Below are positions 16,370 through 25,268 of a stretch of DNA of 64,000 bases, piece after piece. The stretch comes from Saccharothrix obliqua. GTDB taxonomy: Bacteria > Actinomycetota > Actinomycetes > Mycobacteriales > Pseudonocardiaceae. Positions within the stretch are counted from its first letter, which is position 1. Each line of letters opens with the position of its first letter. The position numbers and the translations under genes were made by a program. The notes beneath the pieces were generated by a model. It was not told where the DNA came from. It saw only the letters and a list, made by a program, of their open reading frames with translations, and did no database searches. The DNA is taken from positions 496,001-560,000 of the forward strand of contig NZ_JAHXGQ010000005.1 in the NCBI RefSeq assembly GCF_019375475.1, written 5' to 3'.

Positions 16370-16900
16370 TCAGCTCTCGACGCGGGCCGGGGCTTCCTTC
16401 AACACCCGGTCGTAGAGCACTTCCAGCAGCCAGCGGCCGAACAGCGACGGCCCGAACTCGGTCGACCGGTCCTCCGGCGGCACCAGCAGCTCGGCCGTGC
16501 CCGCCTCGTCCACGGCGACCACGCCTATCCCGTAGTAGTCCAGCTCCATCAACGGCCAGGACCGCTCGCCCTGCGGCGCGGGCAGCACCACGGAGCACGG
16601 CGCGAGCGTCATCAACGTCCCGCACGACTGCAACGCGCGGTCCACCGTCGACTCGCCCACGAGGACACCGACGAGTTCCACGGCGGGCAGCGGAAGTCGG
16701 TCGTGCGCGGCCGGTTCGAACCACGACCGGAACCACGACGGGTTCGCCTGGGGCGGCCACCCGTTCGCGCGGCGCCATTCGTGCACATCGGCGCGAACCC
16801 GCACGACGGCCGACACCTGGTGGCCCAGCACGGCGACGTCGGGGACGACGGTGCCGTGCCAACCGAGTGCCGAGGCGGCGGGGTGGAGAAGCGGTTGCAC
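16370..16900 (-). CDS. Hypothetical protein
   Basis: A 176-residue protein that I do not recognise. It starts at GTG (complement at 16898-16900) with AGGA seven bases upstream. It is rich in Trp and has no signal peptide or transmembrane helix. It contains GWPPQANPSWFRSWFEPA, and a C-terminal acidic stretch (ELLVPPEDRSTEFGPSLF). Codon pattern and a palindromic promoter element support a real gene. It sits alone between adnB and a convergent-independent DoxX gene, without operon clues. Confidence 0.6.
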   Translation of the reverse strand: MQPLLHPAASALGWHGTVVPDVAVLGHQVSAVVRVRADVHEWRRANGWPPQANPSWFRSWFEPAAHDRLPLPAVELVGVLVGESTVDRALQSCGTLMTLAPCSVVLPAPQGERSWPLMELDYYGIGVVAVDEAGTAELLVPPEDRSTEFGPSLFGRWLLEVLYDRVLKEAPARVES

Positions 16901-16920
16901 TCGGGCATCCTAGGGCTGGT

Positions 16921-16936
16921 TGTTGTTGCAACGACA
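16921..16936. promoter_or_regulatory. Near-perfect 16 bp palindrome upstream of the hypothetical gene
   Basis: TGTTGTTGCAACGACA pairs in seven of eight positions, with one T:G mismatch, around TTGCAA. It lies 21-36 bp upstream of the GTG start at 16900, where a repressor site or a -10/-35 overlapping operator would be. The regulator is not identified. Confidence 0.45.
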
Positions 16937-16991
16937 GATACCGGACGCGCTGAGTATCGCACCCAGTGCCGAGAGTGACCGGCGCGAGGGG

Positions 16992-17372
16992 TCAGCGCGT
17001 GGCGCGACGCACGCGCAACGCCCACAGGATCAGCGGCAGTTGCAGCGGCAGCCGTCCGAAAGCGACGGCCTTCGCCCGGGGCGACTTCACCCGGTAGTCG
17101 TAAGCCATTTTCACGTTCGCCGGGAAGACGGCGGCGAAGAACCACGCGGCGAGCAACCCGCCGACCCCACGCGTGCGCGGGACCGCCACCGCGGCGGCCA
17201 ACGCGACCTCCGCGACACCCGACGCGTAGGTCCAGGTCCGTGCTCTGCCCGGCAGCGATCGCGGCACGATCGCGTCGTACGGACGTGGTCGCGCGAAGTG
17301 CGTGACCCCCGCCGCGCCGAGCAACCCGGCCAGCGCGAGCGCCGACCAGGAACGGGAACGAGTCGGTTCCAT
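16992..17372 (-). CDS. DoxX-like membrane protein
   Basis: A 126-residue protein with four predicted hydrophobic helices: WSALALAGLLGAAGVTHF, WTYASGVAEVALAAAVAV, GGLLAAWFFAAVFPANVKMA and LPLQLPLILWAL. The pattern, including THF in helix 1 and VFPANVKMA in helix 3, matches the DoxX family. Such proteins are small membrane proteins linked to redox or thiosulfate metabolism in some organisms, but the role here is unknown. The ATG (complement 17370-17372) has AGGGTGA upstream. The gene diverges from the M20 peptidase. Confidence 0.75.
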   Translation of the reverse strand: MEPTRSRSWSALALAGLLGAAGVTHFARPRPYDAIVPRSLPGRARTWTYASGVAEVALAAAVAVPRTRGVGGLLAAWFFAAVFPANVKMAYDYRVKSPRAKAVAFGRLPLQLPLILWALRVRRATR

Positions 17373-17431
17373 GTCGTTCACCCTGTCATGCCACCCACCC
17401 GGCGGCCCGTCCAGGGTTATCCTCCCGCACC

Positions 17432-18844
17432 GTGAGTGGTGATCCGGTGAATCCCGAACATCCCGAGCGCGCGGCGGTGGCCCGGTTCGCCGACGACTTC
17501 GTCGCGGACCTCCGCGAGTGGCTGGCCATCCCGTCCATCGGCGTCGACCCGGCGCACCGCGACGACGTGGCGGCATCCGCCGAGTGGCTGGCGGCGGCGC
17601 TGCGCCGCGACGGTTGGCCGGACGTGCGCGTCTGGTCCGATTCCGGCGCGCTGCCCGCCGTCTACGCCTGCCTGCCCGCCGCCGATCCCGACGCGCCGAC
17701 CGTGTTGGTCTACGGGCACCACGACGTGCAGCCGGTCGACCCGGTCGAGCAGTGGCAGCACCCGCCGTTCGAGGGAACCCTGGTCGGCGAGGAGTTGTTC
17801 GGGCGGGGCGCGAGCGACGACAAGGGGCAGGTCGCGATGCACCTGCTCGGTGTCAAGGCGCACCTGGCGGCGATGGGCGCCGACCGGCCGTCGGTGACGA
17901 TCAAGCTGTTCGTGGAGGGCGAGGAGGAGTCGGGCTCGCCGAACCTCGCGCGACTCCTGGACGACCACCGCGCCGACCTGGCGTGCGATCTCGTGGTCTT
18001 CACCGACACGCCGTTGTACGCGCGTGACGCTCCCACGGTGTGCACGGGCCAGCGCGGGAACTACGCCGCCGAGGTGGTGTTCACCGGCGGCAGCGCCGAC
18101 GTCCACTCCGGCCGGGCGGGCGGCAGCGTGCCGAACCCGGCCACCGCCATCGCCCGCCTGGTGGCCGCGTTGCACGACGACGAGGGGCGCGTCCGGCTCC
18201 CCGGCTTCTACGCGGACGTGGTCGAGCCGACGGAGGCCGAGCGTGCCGACTACGCCGCGCTGCCGTTCGACGAGGACGTGTGGCTCGCGAATTCGGGTGG
18301 CGCGCGGGCGTTGTCCGGCGAGGCGGGGTGGACCACGCTGGAACGCGTCTGGGTCCGCCCCACGGCCGAGGTCAACGGCATCACCGGCGGTTACACCGGG
18401 CCGGGGTTGAAGACCATCGTCCCGGCGCGGGCCGCGGTGAAGCTGTCGTTCCGGCTGGTGCCCGACCAGGAGCCGGAGCGGATCGCCGAGGCGTTGCGCG
18501 AGTTCGTCGCCGCCAACACGCCCCCCGGCCTGCACGCCGAGGTCATCCCGCGCGGCAACGGCACGCCGCCGTACGCGATGCCGGTCGACCACCCCGCCGT
18601 GCGGGCGGTGAAGGAGTCCCTGGAGGCGGCGTTCGACCAGCCCGTGCGGTTCAGCCGCACGGGTGGCAGCGGGCCGGCGGCGGTGTTGCGGCGAGACCTC
18701 GGCGTGCCGGTCGTGTACCTGGGGGCGACGTTGCCGGATGATCGCATCCACGCGCCGAACGAGCGCGTCGTCGTGCCGCTGCTGCTCCGCGGCGCGGAGG
18801 CGGCAGCCCGCCTGTGGCGGCTACTCCCGGAAAGGCTCTCATGA
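17432..18844 (+). CDS. M20 family dipeptidase
   Basis: A 470-residue zinc aminoacyl-dipeptidase of the M20/CNDP type. Metal and catalytic motifs are GHHDVQ (H96, D98), GRGASDDKGQ (bridging D), VEGEEESGSPN (catalytic and ligand Glu), a later D in FTDTPLYA and a C-terminal DRIHAPNE His ligand. The lid domain lies between about residues 200 and 320. It is probably cytoplasmic and hydrolyses di- or tripeptides. It begins at GTG and its TGA overlaps the start of the K+ channel gene (ATGA), so the two are co-translated. Confidence 0.9.
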   Translation: MSGDPVNPEHPERAAVARFADDFVADLREWLAIPSIGVDPAHRDDVAASAEWLAAALRRDGWPDVRVWSDSGALPAVYACLPAADPDAPTVLVYGHHDVQPVDPVEQWQHPPFEGTLVGEELFGRGASDDKGQVAMHLLGVKAHLAAMGADRPSVTIKLFVEGEEESGSPNLARLLDDHRADLACDLVVFTDTPLYARDAPTVCTGQRGNYAAEVVFTGGSADVHSGRAGGSVPNPATAIARLVAALHDDEGRVRLPGFYADVVEPTEAERADYAALPFDEDVWLANSGGARALSGEAGWTTLERVWVRPTAEVNGITGGYTGPGLKTIVPARAAVKLSFRLVPDQEPERIAEALREFVAANTPPGLHAEVIPRGNGTPPYAMPVDHPAVRAVKESLEAAFDQPVRFSRTGGSGPAAVLRRDLGVPVVYLGATLPDDRIHAPNERVVVPLLLRGAEAAARLWRLLPERLS

Positions 18845-19908
18845 TCCGCCGGCTCAACCCGAGCGAGCCGCTCAGCGAACGGCCCGGCCACTCGCTGGTC
18901 GGCGTGATCAGGATGCCGGACACGGTGCAAAGCCCGGTCCGCGCGATCATGAAGCGCGTCATCGGCGCCCTCGCGGCCCTGCTGGCGGCTGTGCTGATCG
19001 TCTACTTCGACCGGGACGGCTACCGCGACGTCAACGAGGACGGCCTGTCCTTCCTGGACGCGGTGTACTACGCGACGGTGTCGCTGTCCACGACCGGCTA
19101 CGGCGACATCACCCCGGCGAGTTCGTCGGCCCGGCTGGTGAACGTCCTGGTCATCACCCCCCTTCGGGTGTTGTTCCTGATCGTGCTGGTCGGCACGACG
19201 CTCGAAGTGCTCACTGAACGCTCGCGGCAGGCGCTGCGGATCCAGAAGTGGAGGACCAAGGTGCGTGACCACGTGGTGGTCGTCGGCTACGGGACGAAAG
19301 GACGTTCCGCGGTCAGCGCCCTGCTGGGCGACGGGATGGAGCCGGGGTCGATCGTCGTCGTGGACACCGCCCAGCAGGCACTGGACGCCGCGTCCGCGAT
19401 CGGCCTGGTGACCGTCCACGGCACGGGCACCAGCAACGACGTCCTGCGCGTAGCAGGCGTCCCCAGGTCCCGCGCCGTGGTGGTGGCGGCGAACCGGGAC
19501 GACACAGCAGTCCTCGTAACCCTGACCGCACGCGAACTGGCACCCAAGGCCCAGATCGTCGCCTCGGTCCGCGAACGCGAGAACGAACACCTCCTGCGCC
19601 AGTCCGGTGCGGACTCGGTAGTGGTGAGCAGCGAAACCGCCGGCCGCCTGCTGGGCATGGCCACCGCCACCCCGTCTGTCGTGGACATGGTGGAAGACCT
19701 GCTGACCCCCGACGCGGGCCTGTCCATCGCCGAGCGCGACGTGGAACCGTCGGAAATCGGCGGCTCACCCCGCCACCTGCCGGACATAGTCCTGGGCGTG
19801 GTCCGCGCCGGCACCCTCTACCGCGTGGACGCGCCGGAAGCCGACGCGGTAGAAGCAGGCGACCGCCTCCTGTACGTAAAGAAGGTCACCCCACCGAAAG
19901 AATCCTGA
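18841..19908 (+). CDS. Potassium channel with RCK/TrkA-N domain
   Basis: A 355-residue two-helix K+ channel. Helix 1 spans about residues 39-56 and the selectivity filter is TTGYGD (84-89). The second helix (VLFLIVLVGTTLEVL) is followed by an RCK domain beginning DHVVVVGYGTKGRSAV, a Rossmann NAD-binding motif, and a TrkA-C-like end. It resembles M. tuberculosis Rv3200c, which also lies between the adn genes and nudC. It likely forms tetramers with cytoplasmic gating by ligand. The ATG overlaps the upstream stop. Confidence 0.92.
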   Translation: MIRRLNPSEPLSERPGHSLVGVIRMPDTVQSPVRAIMKRVIGALAALLAAVLIVYFDRDGYRDVNEDGLSFLDAVYYATVSLSTTGYGDITPASSSARLVNVLVITPLRVLFLIVLVGTTLEVLTERSRQALRIQKWRTKVRDHVVVVGYGTKGRSAVSALLGDGMEPGSIVVVDTAQQALDAASAIGLVTVHGTGTSNDVLRVAGVPRSRAVVVAANRDDTAVLVTLTARELAPKAQIVASVRERENEHLLRQSGADSVVVSSETAGRLLGMATATPSVVDMVEDLLTPDAGLSIAERDVEPSEIGGSPRHLPDIVLGVVRAGTLYRVDAPEADAVEAGDRLLYVKKVTPPKES

Positions 19909-20249
19909 CCCGCCCGCCCCTGCGCCCAGCCCACCCTCGCCCAGGCGGCCCGCGGAATCGGGTCGCGCCGCCCCGACTCCGGGGTCGCGCGGGCCCAACA
20001 CGATGGCAACCAGGCGCGTTGCGTTCAGGTCGGCTGACGTCGAGGTCGGAGTCGTAGACAAGGCCGAGGCCCAGGGGTGGGGCCTGGTGCCAGGTCGGCC
20101 TGAGGTCGGGCCAGCTAACAGCCGGCTCGCGATGGCTGCCAGCTCGCGTTGGGCGACGGCTCCCTGAAATCACGAGCGGCTTGAGGATGGGAACGGCTCA
20201 CTGACCGTTGCGAATGGCTTCTTGGGGTCCTCCTTAGGGGTTGGAATGG
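19909..20249. other. 341 bp intergenic region between convergent genes
   Basis: The K+ channel and histidine kinase genes converge on this region. An imperfect hairpin with 8 bp arms GGCCCGCG (19947-19954) and CGCGGGCC (19988-19995) is the best terminator candidate. The remaining sequence has no reading frame with good codon pattern and no repeat that I can see. Confidence 0.6.
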
Positions 20250-21560
20250 CTAAGCGAGAGGCTCGGCTTGCGGTTGGCTGAGGGCCGCCTCGAGGTCGGC
20301 CAACGGAAGGCGGACCTGGAAGGCTGCCCCCGGACCGTCCGGCTCGATGCACGACAGCTCGCCGCCGTGGGCTCGGACCACGCCGCGCGCGATGGGAAGG
20401 CCGAGACCTGAACCGCCGGAACGGCGATCCCGTGCCTCGTCCAGGCGGACCAGGCGGTCGAAGACGCGCTCCCGGTCCTCCGGGGGCACACCTGGACCGT
20501 TGTCGGACACCACCAGCCGCGCGTGGCTGCCCACCGTCGACACCCGCAGCCGCACCCACCCGGACGGACCCGTTGCCTGCCGGGCGTTGTCGGCCAGGTT
20601 CGCCAGCACCTGCGCCAACCGTTGCGGATCGCCCCACACGTAGGCCGACTCGCCTTCGGCCGCGATGTCGAAGTCGGGCGCCAACAGCCGGGTACGCCCC
20701 ACCTCGGCCTCCGCCAACGCCAACAGGTCCACCCGTTCCCGGTGCAGCTCCAGACCGGCGTCGATCCGTGCCAACGCCAGCAGGTCGTCCACCAGCCGCC
20801 CCGCCCGGCGGGACTCGCGCACCAGGAGCAGGTTCAGCCGTTCCCGCTCCTCGGCGCTGCCGGTCTGCATCAACGCCTCGGATACCGCCTGCACGCCGGC
20901 GATCGGTGTCCTGAGTTCATGCGCCGCATCCGCGACGAATCGTTTGGTTCGTTCTTCAGATCCCTCCAATGAGTCGAGCATGTCGTCAAAGGCCGCGGCC
21001 GTCCGACCGAGTTCGTTGTCCGTCCGCGCCGGGTTGAGCCGGTGGCCCCGACCGCCGCGCGCGATCGACCGGGCCAGCGTGGTCATCGCGTCCAACGGGG
21101 CCAACGCCCGTCGGACCACCCACACCAACGCCACGGCTGTCACCGCCAGCGCGCCGAAGCCCACCAGCAGCAGCAACCGCCGCAGACGTGACTGCGCGAC
21201 GGTGATCACCGACGACTCGGCGTAGAGCGTGATGGTCGACCCGTCCGGCAGGTCCCGGGTCACCTTGTTGCTCAACTCGATGTCCGGCAGGTGACCGAAC
21301 ACCTTCCCGTCCGGCATCACCAGCCGCGCCTGCACGCCCCGGCCTTCCAGCCGGTCCACCAGCTCAGCCCCGCGCACCCGCTGTTTGACCAGCGTCTGCG
21401 CGTTGCGTGACTTGTCCAGCAACGTCGTCTCGACGTCCCGCTGCGATTGCGCCGCGAACATCGCATCCACAACCAGCACCAAGCCGACCAACACGGCACC
21501 GAGCACCGCTATCGCCGAAGTCGTGACTCGGCGCCGCAGTGACACGGTGCGAAGGCTCAC
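20250..21560 (-). CDS. Sensor histidine kinase
   Basis: A 436-residue kinase with two transmembrane helices (about 13-35 and 117-143) flanking a short extracytoplasmic sensor domain of about 80 residues. A HAMP segment follows, then the HisKA site FVADAAHELRTPIAGV. HATPase boxes are NLADNARQA, SDNGPGVPPE and GSGLGLPIARG. It starts at GTG (21560), overlapping the response-regulator stop in GTGA, so it is translationally coupled. An upstream in-frame Met would lie inside the regulator gene. The signal sensed is unknown. Confidence 0.92.
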   Translation of the reverse strand: MSLRTVSLRRRVTTSAIAVLGAVLVGLVLVVDAMFAAQSQRDVETTLLDKSRNAQTLVKQRVRGAELVDRLEGRGVQARLVMPDGKVFGHLPDIELSNKVTRDLPDGSTITLYAESSVITVAQSRLRRLLLLVGFGALAVTAVALVWVVRRALAPLDAMTTLARSIARGGRGHRLNPARTDNELGRTAAAFDDMLDSLEGSEERTKRFVADAAHELRTPIAGVQAVSEALMQTGSAEERERLNLLLVRESRRAGRLVDDLLALARIDAGLELHRERVDLLALAEAEVGRTRLLAPDFDIAAEGESAYVWGDPQRLAQVLANLADNARQATGPSGWVRLRVSTVGSHARLVVSDNGPGVPPEDRERVFDRLVRLDEARDRRSGGSGLGLPIARGVVRAHGGELSCIEPDGPGAAFQVRLPLADLEAALSQPQAEPLA

Positions 21561-22234
21561 GAGTCCTCCGCCCGCAGCACGTACCCCAATCCACGCACCG
21601 TGTGCAGCAATCGGGGACCGTGCTCCTCCAGCTTTCGGCGCAACGCGCTCACGTGCACCTCGACCAGATTGGGGTCGTAGTCCTCGTAACCCCACACCGC
21701 GGTCAGGATCTGCGTCTTCCCGACCACCCGCCCGCGTTGGGCGGCCAGGTAGCGCAGCAACCGCAGTTCCGTCGCGGTCAGCTCCACCGGGGCGTCACCA
21801 CGCAGCACCACCGCCGAATCCGCGTCCACGACGAGGTCACCGATCTGCACGGTCGACGGTGTGCGGCCCAGCCTCCGCAACACCGCACTGACCCGTGCCA
21901 CCAGCTCGGCCAGCACGAACGGCTTCACCACGTAGTCGTCCGCGCCGCGGTCGAGCCCGCGCAGCCGGTCCTCCACACCATCGCGAGCCGTCAGCATGAC
22001 CACGCCCGCCCCGCTGGTGCGGCGGATGACCTCGAGGAGCATGAACCCGTCCCGGCCCGGCAGCATCACGTCGAGCACCACCAGATCGGGCCGGAACCGC
22101 GCGAGTTCGCCTTCCAGGTCCCGGCCGTCCGGACGGACCTGCACCTGGTACCCCGCTTCACGCAGGGCCGAACCCACCGCGACGGCGATGGCCTCCGCGT
22201 CCTCGATCACCAGAACCCTGGCAGCAGTCGACAC
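21557..22234 (-). CDS. OmpR-family response regulator
   Basis: A 225-residue regulator with a receiver domain (acidic pair ED at 11-12, phospho-acceptor D55 in LVVLDVMLPG, K in VVKPF) and a C-terminal winged helix ending SALRRKLEEHGPRLLHTVRGLGYVL. It is the partner of the downstream kinase. The ATG (complement 22232-22234) is preceded by a GAGGAGGTGTCG stretch. Targets are unknown; autoregulation is usual for this type. Confidence 0.93.
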   Translation of the reverse strand: MSTAARVLVIEDAEAIAVAVGSALREAGYQVQVRPDGRDLEGELARFRPDLVVLDVMLPGRDGFMLLEVIRRTSGAGVVMLTARDGVEDRLRGLDRGADDYVVKPFVLAELVARVSAVLRRLGRTPSTVQIGDLVVDADSAVVLRGDAPVELTATELRLLRYLAAQRGRVVGKTQILTAVWGYEDYDPNLVEVHVSALRRKLEEHGPRLLHTVRGLGYVLRAEDS

Positions 22235-22626
22235 CTCCTCATTCTGCGTGGTGGGGGACAGTCCCCGCCCGCGTCTTCAGCCTGCCCTCAGGCAGGCGGG
22301 CGAACAGCGGATCCTCGGAACACCATGAGCGACGTGCGACCAGGGCCGGGCAGTGCCCCGTGCCGCGACGTGCCTCGGAGGGGGCCTGAGCCCGTGTGGC
22401 GTCAAGGTTCGGCCCCCGACCGGGGACCGCGTCCGGAGTGGACGGACAGGGGTGGGGCGGCTGATCGCGGCCCGGCCGGCGGGCCGGGTGGGTTGGGATT
22501 TGTCATGAGTCCATATTCGAACTTGTGTTCGAGGTGGTCAAGATCACTTTCGGGTGATGGTGATGTGGAGCGCGGTGGCCTCCCGCCCCGCGACAAGACG
22601 ACACCGCGTCTGCGACCATCCACCCC
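22235..22626. other. 392 bp intergenic region upstream of the two-component system
   Basis: This region holds a 7 bp hairpin (GCCTGCC, loop CTCA, GGCAGGC; 22280-22297) close to the response-regulator start. It also holds copy A of a 41 bp LexA-box-like element at 22517-22557. A leftward 34-codon frame ending at 22402 starts 12 bp from the element but has no ribosome site, so I do not call it. Confidence 0.6.
22517..22557 (+). repeat. 41 bp element copy A (LexA-box-like palindrome)
   Basis: It starts TCGAACTTGTGTTCGA (22517-22532), an exact match to the actinobacterial LexA box form TCGAAC-N4-GTTCGA, and continues through CAAGATCACTTTCGGGTGA. The same element, 34 of 41 bases identical, occurs inverted at 26912-26952. 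It lies 95 bp upstream of the small membrane protein gene at 22627. Confidence 0.75.
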
Positions 22627-23067
22627 GTGGCGGTTCGGCTCGGCCCAGTCGGATGGGCGCTGATCCTGCTGGTCGTCGGACTGGCGGGAGTCGCGGCGGC
22701 GGTCGCGTTCTGGGTGCTCGGCGGGTCGTCCGCGGAGCTGAGACAGGTCGAGGCGACCGTGGTGACACCCGCGTCGTGCGGCGGGGACGGCGGCTACGAC
22801 CGCGTCCGGGTCGACATCGACGGCCGGTCCCGCACCGCCAAGCTCGACGGCTGCGGCCACCGCGAGAACGAGGTCGTCCAGGTGGTCCTGCCCGCCGACA
22901 CCAGCGGGGAGTTCACCGTGCGGACGGCCGACGCGACGTCTTCGACGATCCCGCTCGAAACCCGCGTGACCGCCACGCTGCTGTGCCTGAGCGGCCTGGC
23001 CGGCGGGCTGTACGCCTACCTGTTCAGCAGGCGCGGTCAGCCGACGGCATCCGCCGAGGCCGTGTAG
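22627..23067 (+). CDS. Small two-helix membrane protein of unknown function
   Basis: A 146-residue protein with one N-terminal transmembrane helix (VGWALILLVVGLAGVAAAVAF) and one C-terminal helix (TLLCLSGLAGGLYAYLF). A beta-rich extracytoplasmic domain of about 80 residues lies between them. Two Cys (PASCGGDGG and LDGCGH) may form a disulfide. It starts at GTG. I do not recognise the family. The 3' end overlaps the convergent metallopeptidase gene by 31 bp. The LexA-like element upstream could place it under damage control, but that is speculative. Confidence 0.6.
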   Translation: MAVRLGPVGWALILLVVGLAGVAAAVAFWVLGGSSAELRQVEATVVTPASCGGDGGYDRVRVDIDGRSRTAKLDGCGHRENEVVQVVLPADTSGEFTVRTADATSSTIPLETRVTATLLCLSGLAGGLYAYLFSRRGQPTASAEAV

Positions 23068-23933
23068 GTGTTGCACGCCGTCGTGACACCCGACGTGAAC
23101 CCGTAAGACGCCCACTGCGCCTGGTTGCGCGGGTTGCCGTGCGCGTTCTTCTCCGCGGGTTCCTCGACGGCGTACTGGAAGTCGTCCGCCGCCTGTTGGG
23201 CCAGGTCCGCGCCGATGGAACCGGACACCGCGGTCAGGAACACCCCCGCGAAGCAGTTCGCCTGGAGTTCGATCCGGCGGGACATCTCCAACCCGGCCGG
23301 CGTTCCCTCGCCCGCCTCGATGATCTTGCTGTCCGCCGCGCGCAGGAGCCCGGACAGGGCCTGCACGTGATGCCCGTACTCGTGCGCCAGCGTCGCCAGG
23401 TGCGTGGCCGGGCGGTCACCGCCGCCGTTGTCCCGCAGGCGCCCCGTGGGCATGTAGATGGTCTTGTTGCGGCCGCAGTAGTAAGCGACCGCTTCCGTCT
23501 CCGACGGAGCAGCGCCGCACGGGCTCTCCTTCAGGTCCGGCGACGCGTCCAGCGAGGGCGGCCCGAACGGCAGGTTGCCCCGGGTCAACGCGGGTCCCCA
23601 CGCCTTGTCCAGGCAGGACACACCGGCCGCGTAGTAGGCGGAGAGTTCCGCGTCCGACAGCCCGAACGGCGGCAACGTGCAGGTCACGCCCTCCAACCGC
23701 ACCGGCGACGTCATCAACGGGTGGTCGCCCAGCCGTTGCACGGCGCGCGGTCGCGGCTGCTCGGTGGTCTTGGCCTGCGCGGGCACCTGTGCGGCGGCCA
23801 CCGGCCGACCGCTGATCCGCTGACCGGTGTCCAACTGGGTGACAAGGCCGAGGCCCAGCACACACGAAATGATCAACGCGAACACGCCGATGAGCACGAT
23901 CGGGTTGTTCTTGGGCTCCTCGGGCGTGTGCAC
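23037..23933 (-). CDS. Neutral zinc metallopeptidase (YpfJ-like)
   Basis: A 298-residue membrane-anchored protein. An N-terminal helix (IVLIGVFALIISCVLGLGL) anchors an extracytoplasmic domain with the zinc motif LAHEYGHHVQAL and a downstream glutamate-rich helix RRIELQANCFAG, typical of the putative neutral zinc metallopeptidase family. Several Cys residues suggest disulfides. Its upstream neighbour (23949-25193) encodes a paralogue with the same core order, and only 15 bp separate them, so they form a tandem-duplicated pair. Activity and substrate of this family are poorly known. Confidence 0.85.
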   Translation of the reverse strand: MHTPEEPKNNPIVLIGVFALIISCVLGLGLVTQLDTGQRISGRPVAAAQVPAQAKTTEQPRPRAVQRLGDHPLMTSPVRLEGVTCTLPPFGLSDAELSAYYAAGVSCLDKAWGPALTRGNLPFGPPSLDASPDLKESPCGAAPSETEAVAYYCGRNKTIYMPTGRLRDNGGGDRPATHLATLAHEYGHHVQALSGLLRAADSKIIEAGEGTPAGLEMSRRIELQANCFAGVFLTAVSGSIGADLAQQAADDFQYAVEEPAEKNAHGNPRNQAQWASYGFTSGVTTACNTYTASADAVG

Positions 23934-23948
23934 GGTCCTCCAGTTGGC

Positions 23949-25193
23949 TTAGCTGACGTCCGCCGCGCTCGCCAGCCAAGTGTTGCACGCGCTCGTCTCG
24001 TTGTTCCTGAACCCGTGGTCAACCCACGCGGCATTGCGCTCCGGAGCGCCGTGGTCGCGGTTGGGGTAGATCGGGTAGTCACCGCGGCTACCGGCGTCCG
24101 TCAGGGCGACGGAGATGACGTCACTGGGCACCGCGCCGCGGGAGAGGGGCGCGAGCGTCATCCCGCCGAAGCAGGTCGCCTGCAACTCCTTGCGGCGGTT
24201 GATGTCGAGGCCGGCCTCCGTGTCCCAGCCGCCCTTCTCGTACTGGGCCTTGCTGGACGCGCGCAGGATGCCCGAGAGCCACTGGACGTGGTGGCCGTAC
24301 TCGTGGGCGAGCTGCCCGATGTACTTGCCGGGGTGGTTGGGGTTCGCGGCACCCTGTTCGCTGGCGTAGTGGTTCGGCGTCCAGTAGATGGTGCCCTCGC
24401 AGTACATAGCCGTGCGGTCCGGCCCCATGGACCCGCACGTGTTGGTGATCTGCGACGTCACCATCACGAGTTCGACCGGCTGGTACGGCAGGTTCGCCTT
24501 CTCGAACGACGGCTTCCACATGGCTTCGATGCACGGCAGCGCGGCGCGGAGGAACTGGTCCTGGCCGCCGGGGGAGTAGCTGATAGCGGGCAGGGGGCAG
24601 CCGTCGATGTCGAACGCGCCCAAGCCGGCGCCATGGATGGGATTGTCGCCCAATGTGATGACGGCTTTGGGGCCGGCTTTTGTGGAGCCGGTGGACGACG
24701 TCCTGGTGGACGTCGTGCTGCTACTCGTGGTTGTTGTCGTTTCAGTCGTTGTGGTGGTTGTTTGCGTATAGGTGTAACTGGAGTAGCCCGAGTAGGCGGA
24801 ATCGTCCACACTCTTGCGCTTGGTGGTGGTCGCGATGAAACCAATCGCCGCGACGCCCAGGACGACGACCCCGATGAGCACGGCCGCGATTAGGGGGCCG
24901 TTGCTCTTCTTGCGCGGCAGCGGAGGCGGGTACATCTGGCCCGGCGCGCCCCAGCCGGGTTGCGGCGGACCCCAGTTCGCCGGCGGTGGCTGAGGTGGGG
25001 CCATCGGCGGCGGCGTCACCGGACCGGGTGATTGGTACTGCCACGGCTGCGCGGGGGGCGCCGGCTGCTGCTGTTGCGGTGGCTGCTGGGCGGGCCACGG
25101 GCGAGTCGGCTGGGGGTTCAGCGGTGCGGCCATCGGCGGAGGCCCGACCGGTCGTGGCGGCGGCCAGCCACCGGGTGGCGGTGGTTGCGTCAT
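23949..25193 (-). CDS. Neutral zinc metallopeptidase with Pro-rich N-terminus
   Basis: A 414-residue protein with a cytoplasmic Pro/Gln-rich tail of about 95 residues (starting MTQPPPPGGWPPP). It then has a transmembrane helix (LIAAVLIGVVVLGVAAIGFI), a Thr/Ser-rich stalk and the metallopeptidase domain. The zinc motif is LAHEYGHHVQWL, followed by RRKELQATCFGG. It is a paralogue of the gene immediately downstream. Pro-rich tails of this kind are common on actinobacterial membrane proteins. It diverges from the DUF2207 gene with a short promoter gap. Confidence 0.85.
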   Translation of the reverse strand: MTQPPPPGGWPPPRPVGPPPMAAPLNPQPTRPWPAQQPPQQQQPAPPAQPWQYQSPGPVTPPPMAPPQPPPANWGPPQPGWGAPGQMYPPPLPRKKSNGPLIAAVLIGVVVLGVAAIGFIATTTKRKSVDDSAYSGYSSYTYTQTTTTTTETTTTTSSSTTSTRTSSTGSTKAGPKAVITLGDNPIHGAGLGAFDIDGCPLPAISYSPGGQDQFLRAALPCIEAMWKPSFEKANLPYQPVELVMVTSQITNTCGSMGPDRTAMYCEGTIYWTPNHYASEQGAANPNHPGKYIGQLAHEYGHHVQWLSGILRASSKAQYEKGGWDTEAGLDINRRKELQATCFGGMTLAPLSRGAVPSDVISVALTDAGSRGDYPIYPNRDHGAPERNAAWVDHGFRNNETSACNTWLASAADVS

Positions 25194-25268
25194 CGCTGGT
25201 GATCCCCCATATCGCGGATGCCCGAATCAGCACTGAAGCATAAGCGGACTCCGCTATTCTCCGCGGCC

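Noticed and set aside
22402-22505. 34-codon leftward frame directly beside the LexA-like element
   Set aside because: Position is suggestive, but it has no ribosome site, is Pro/Gly-rich, and no conserved feature is visible.
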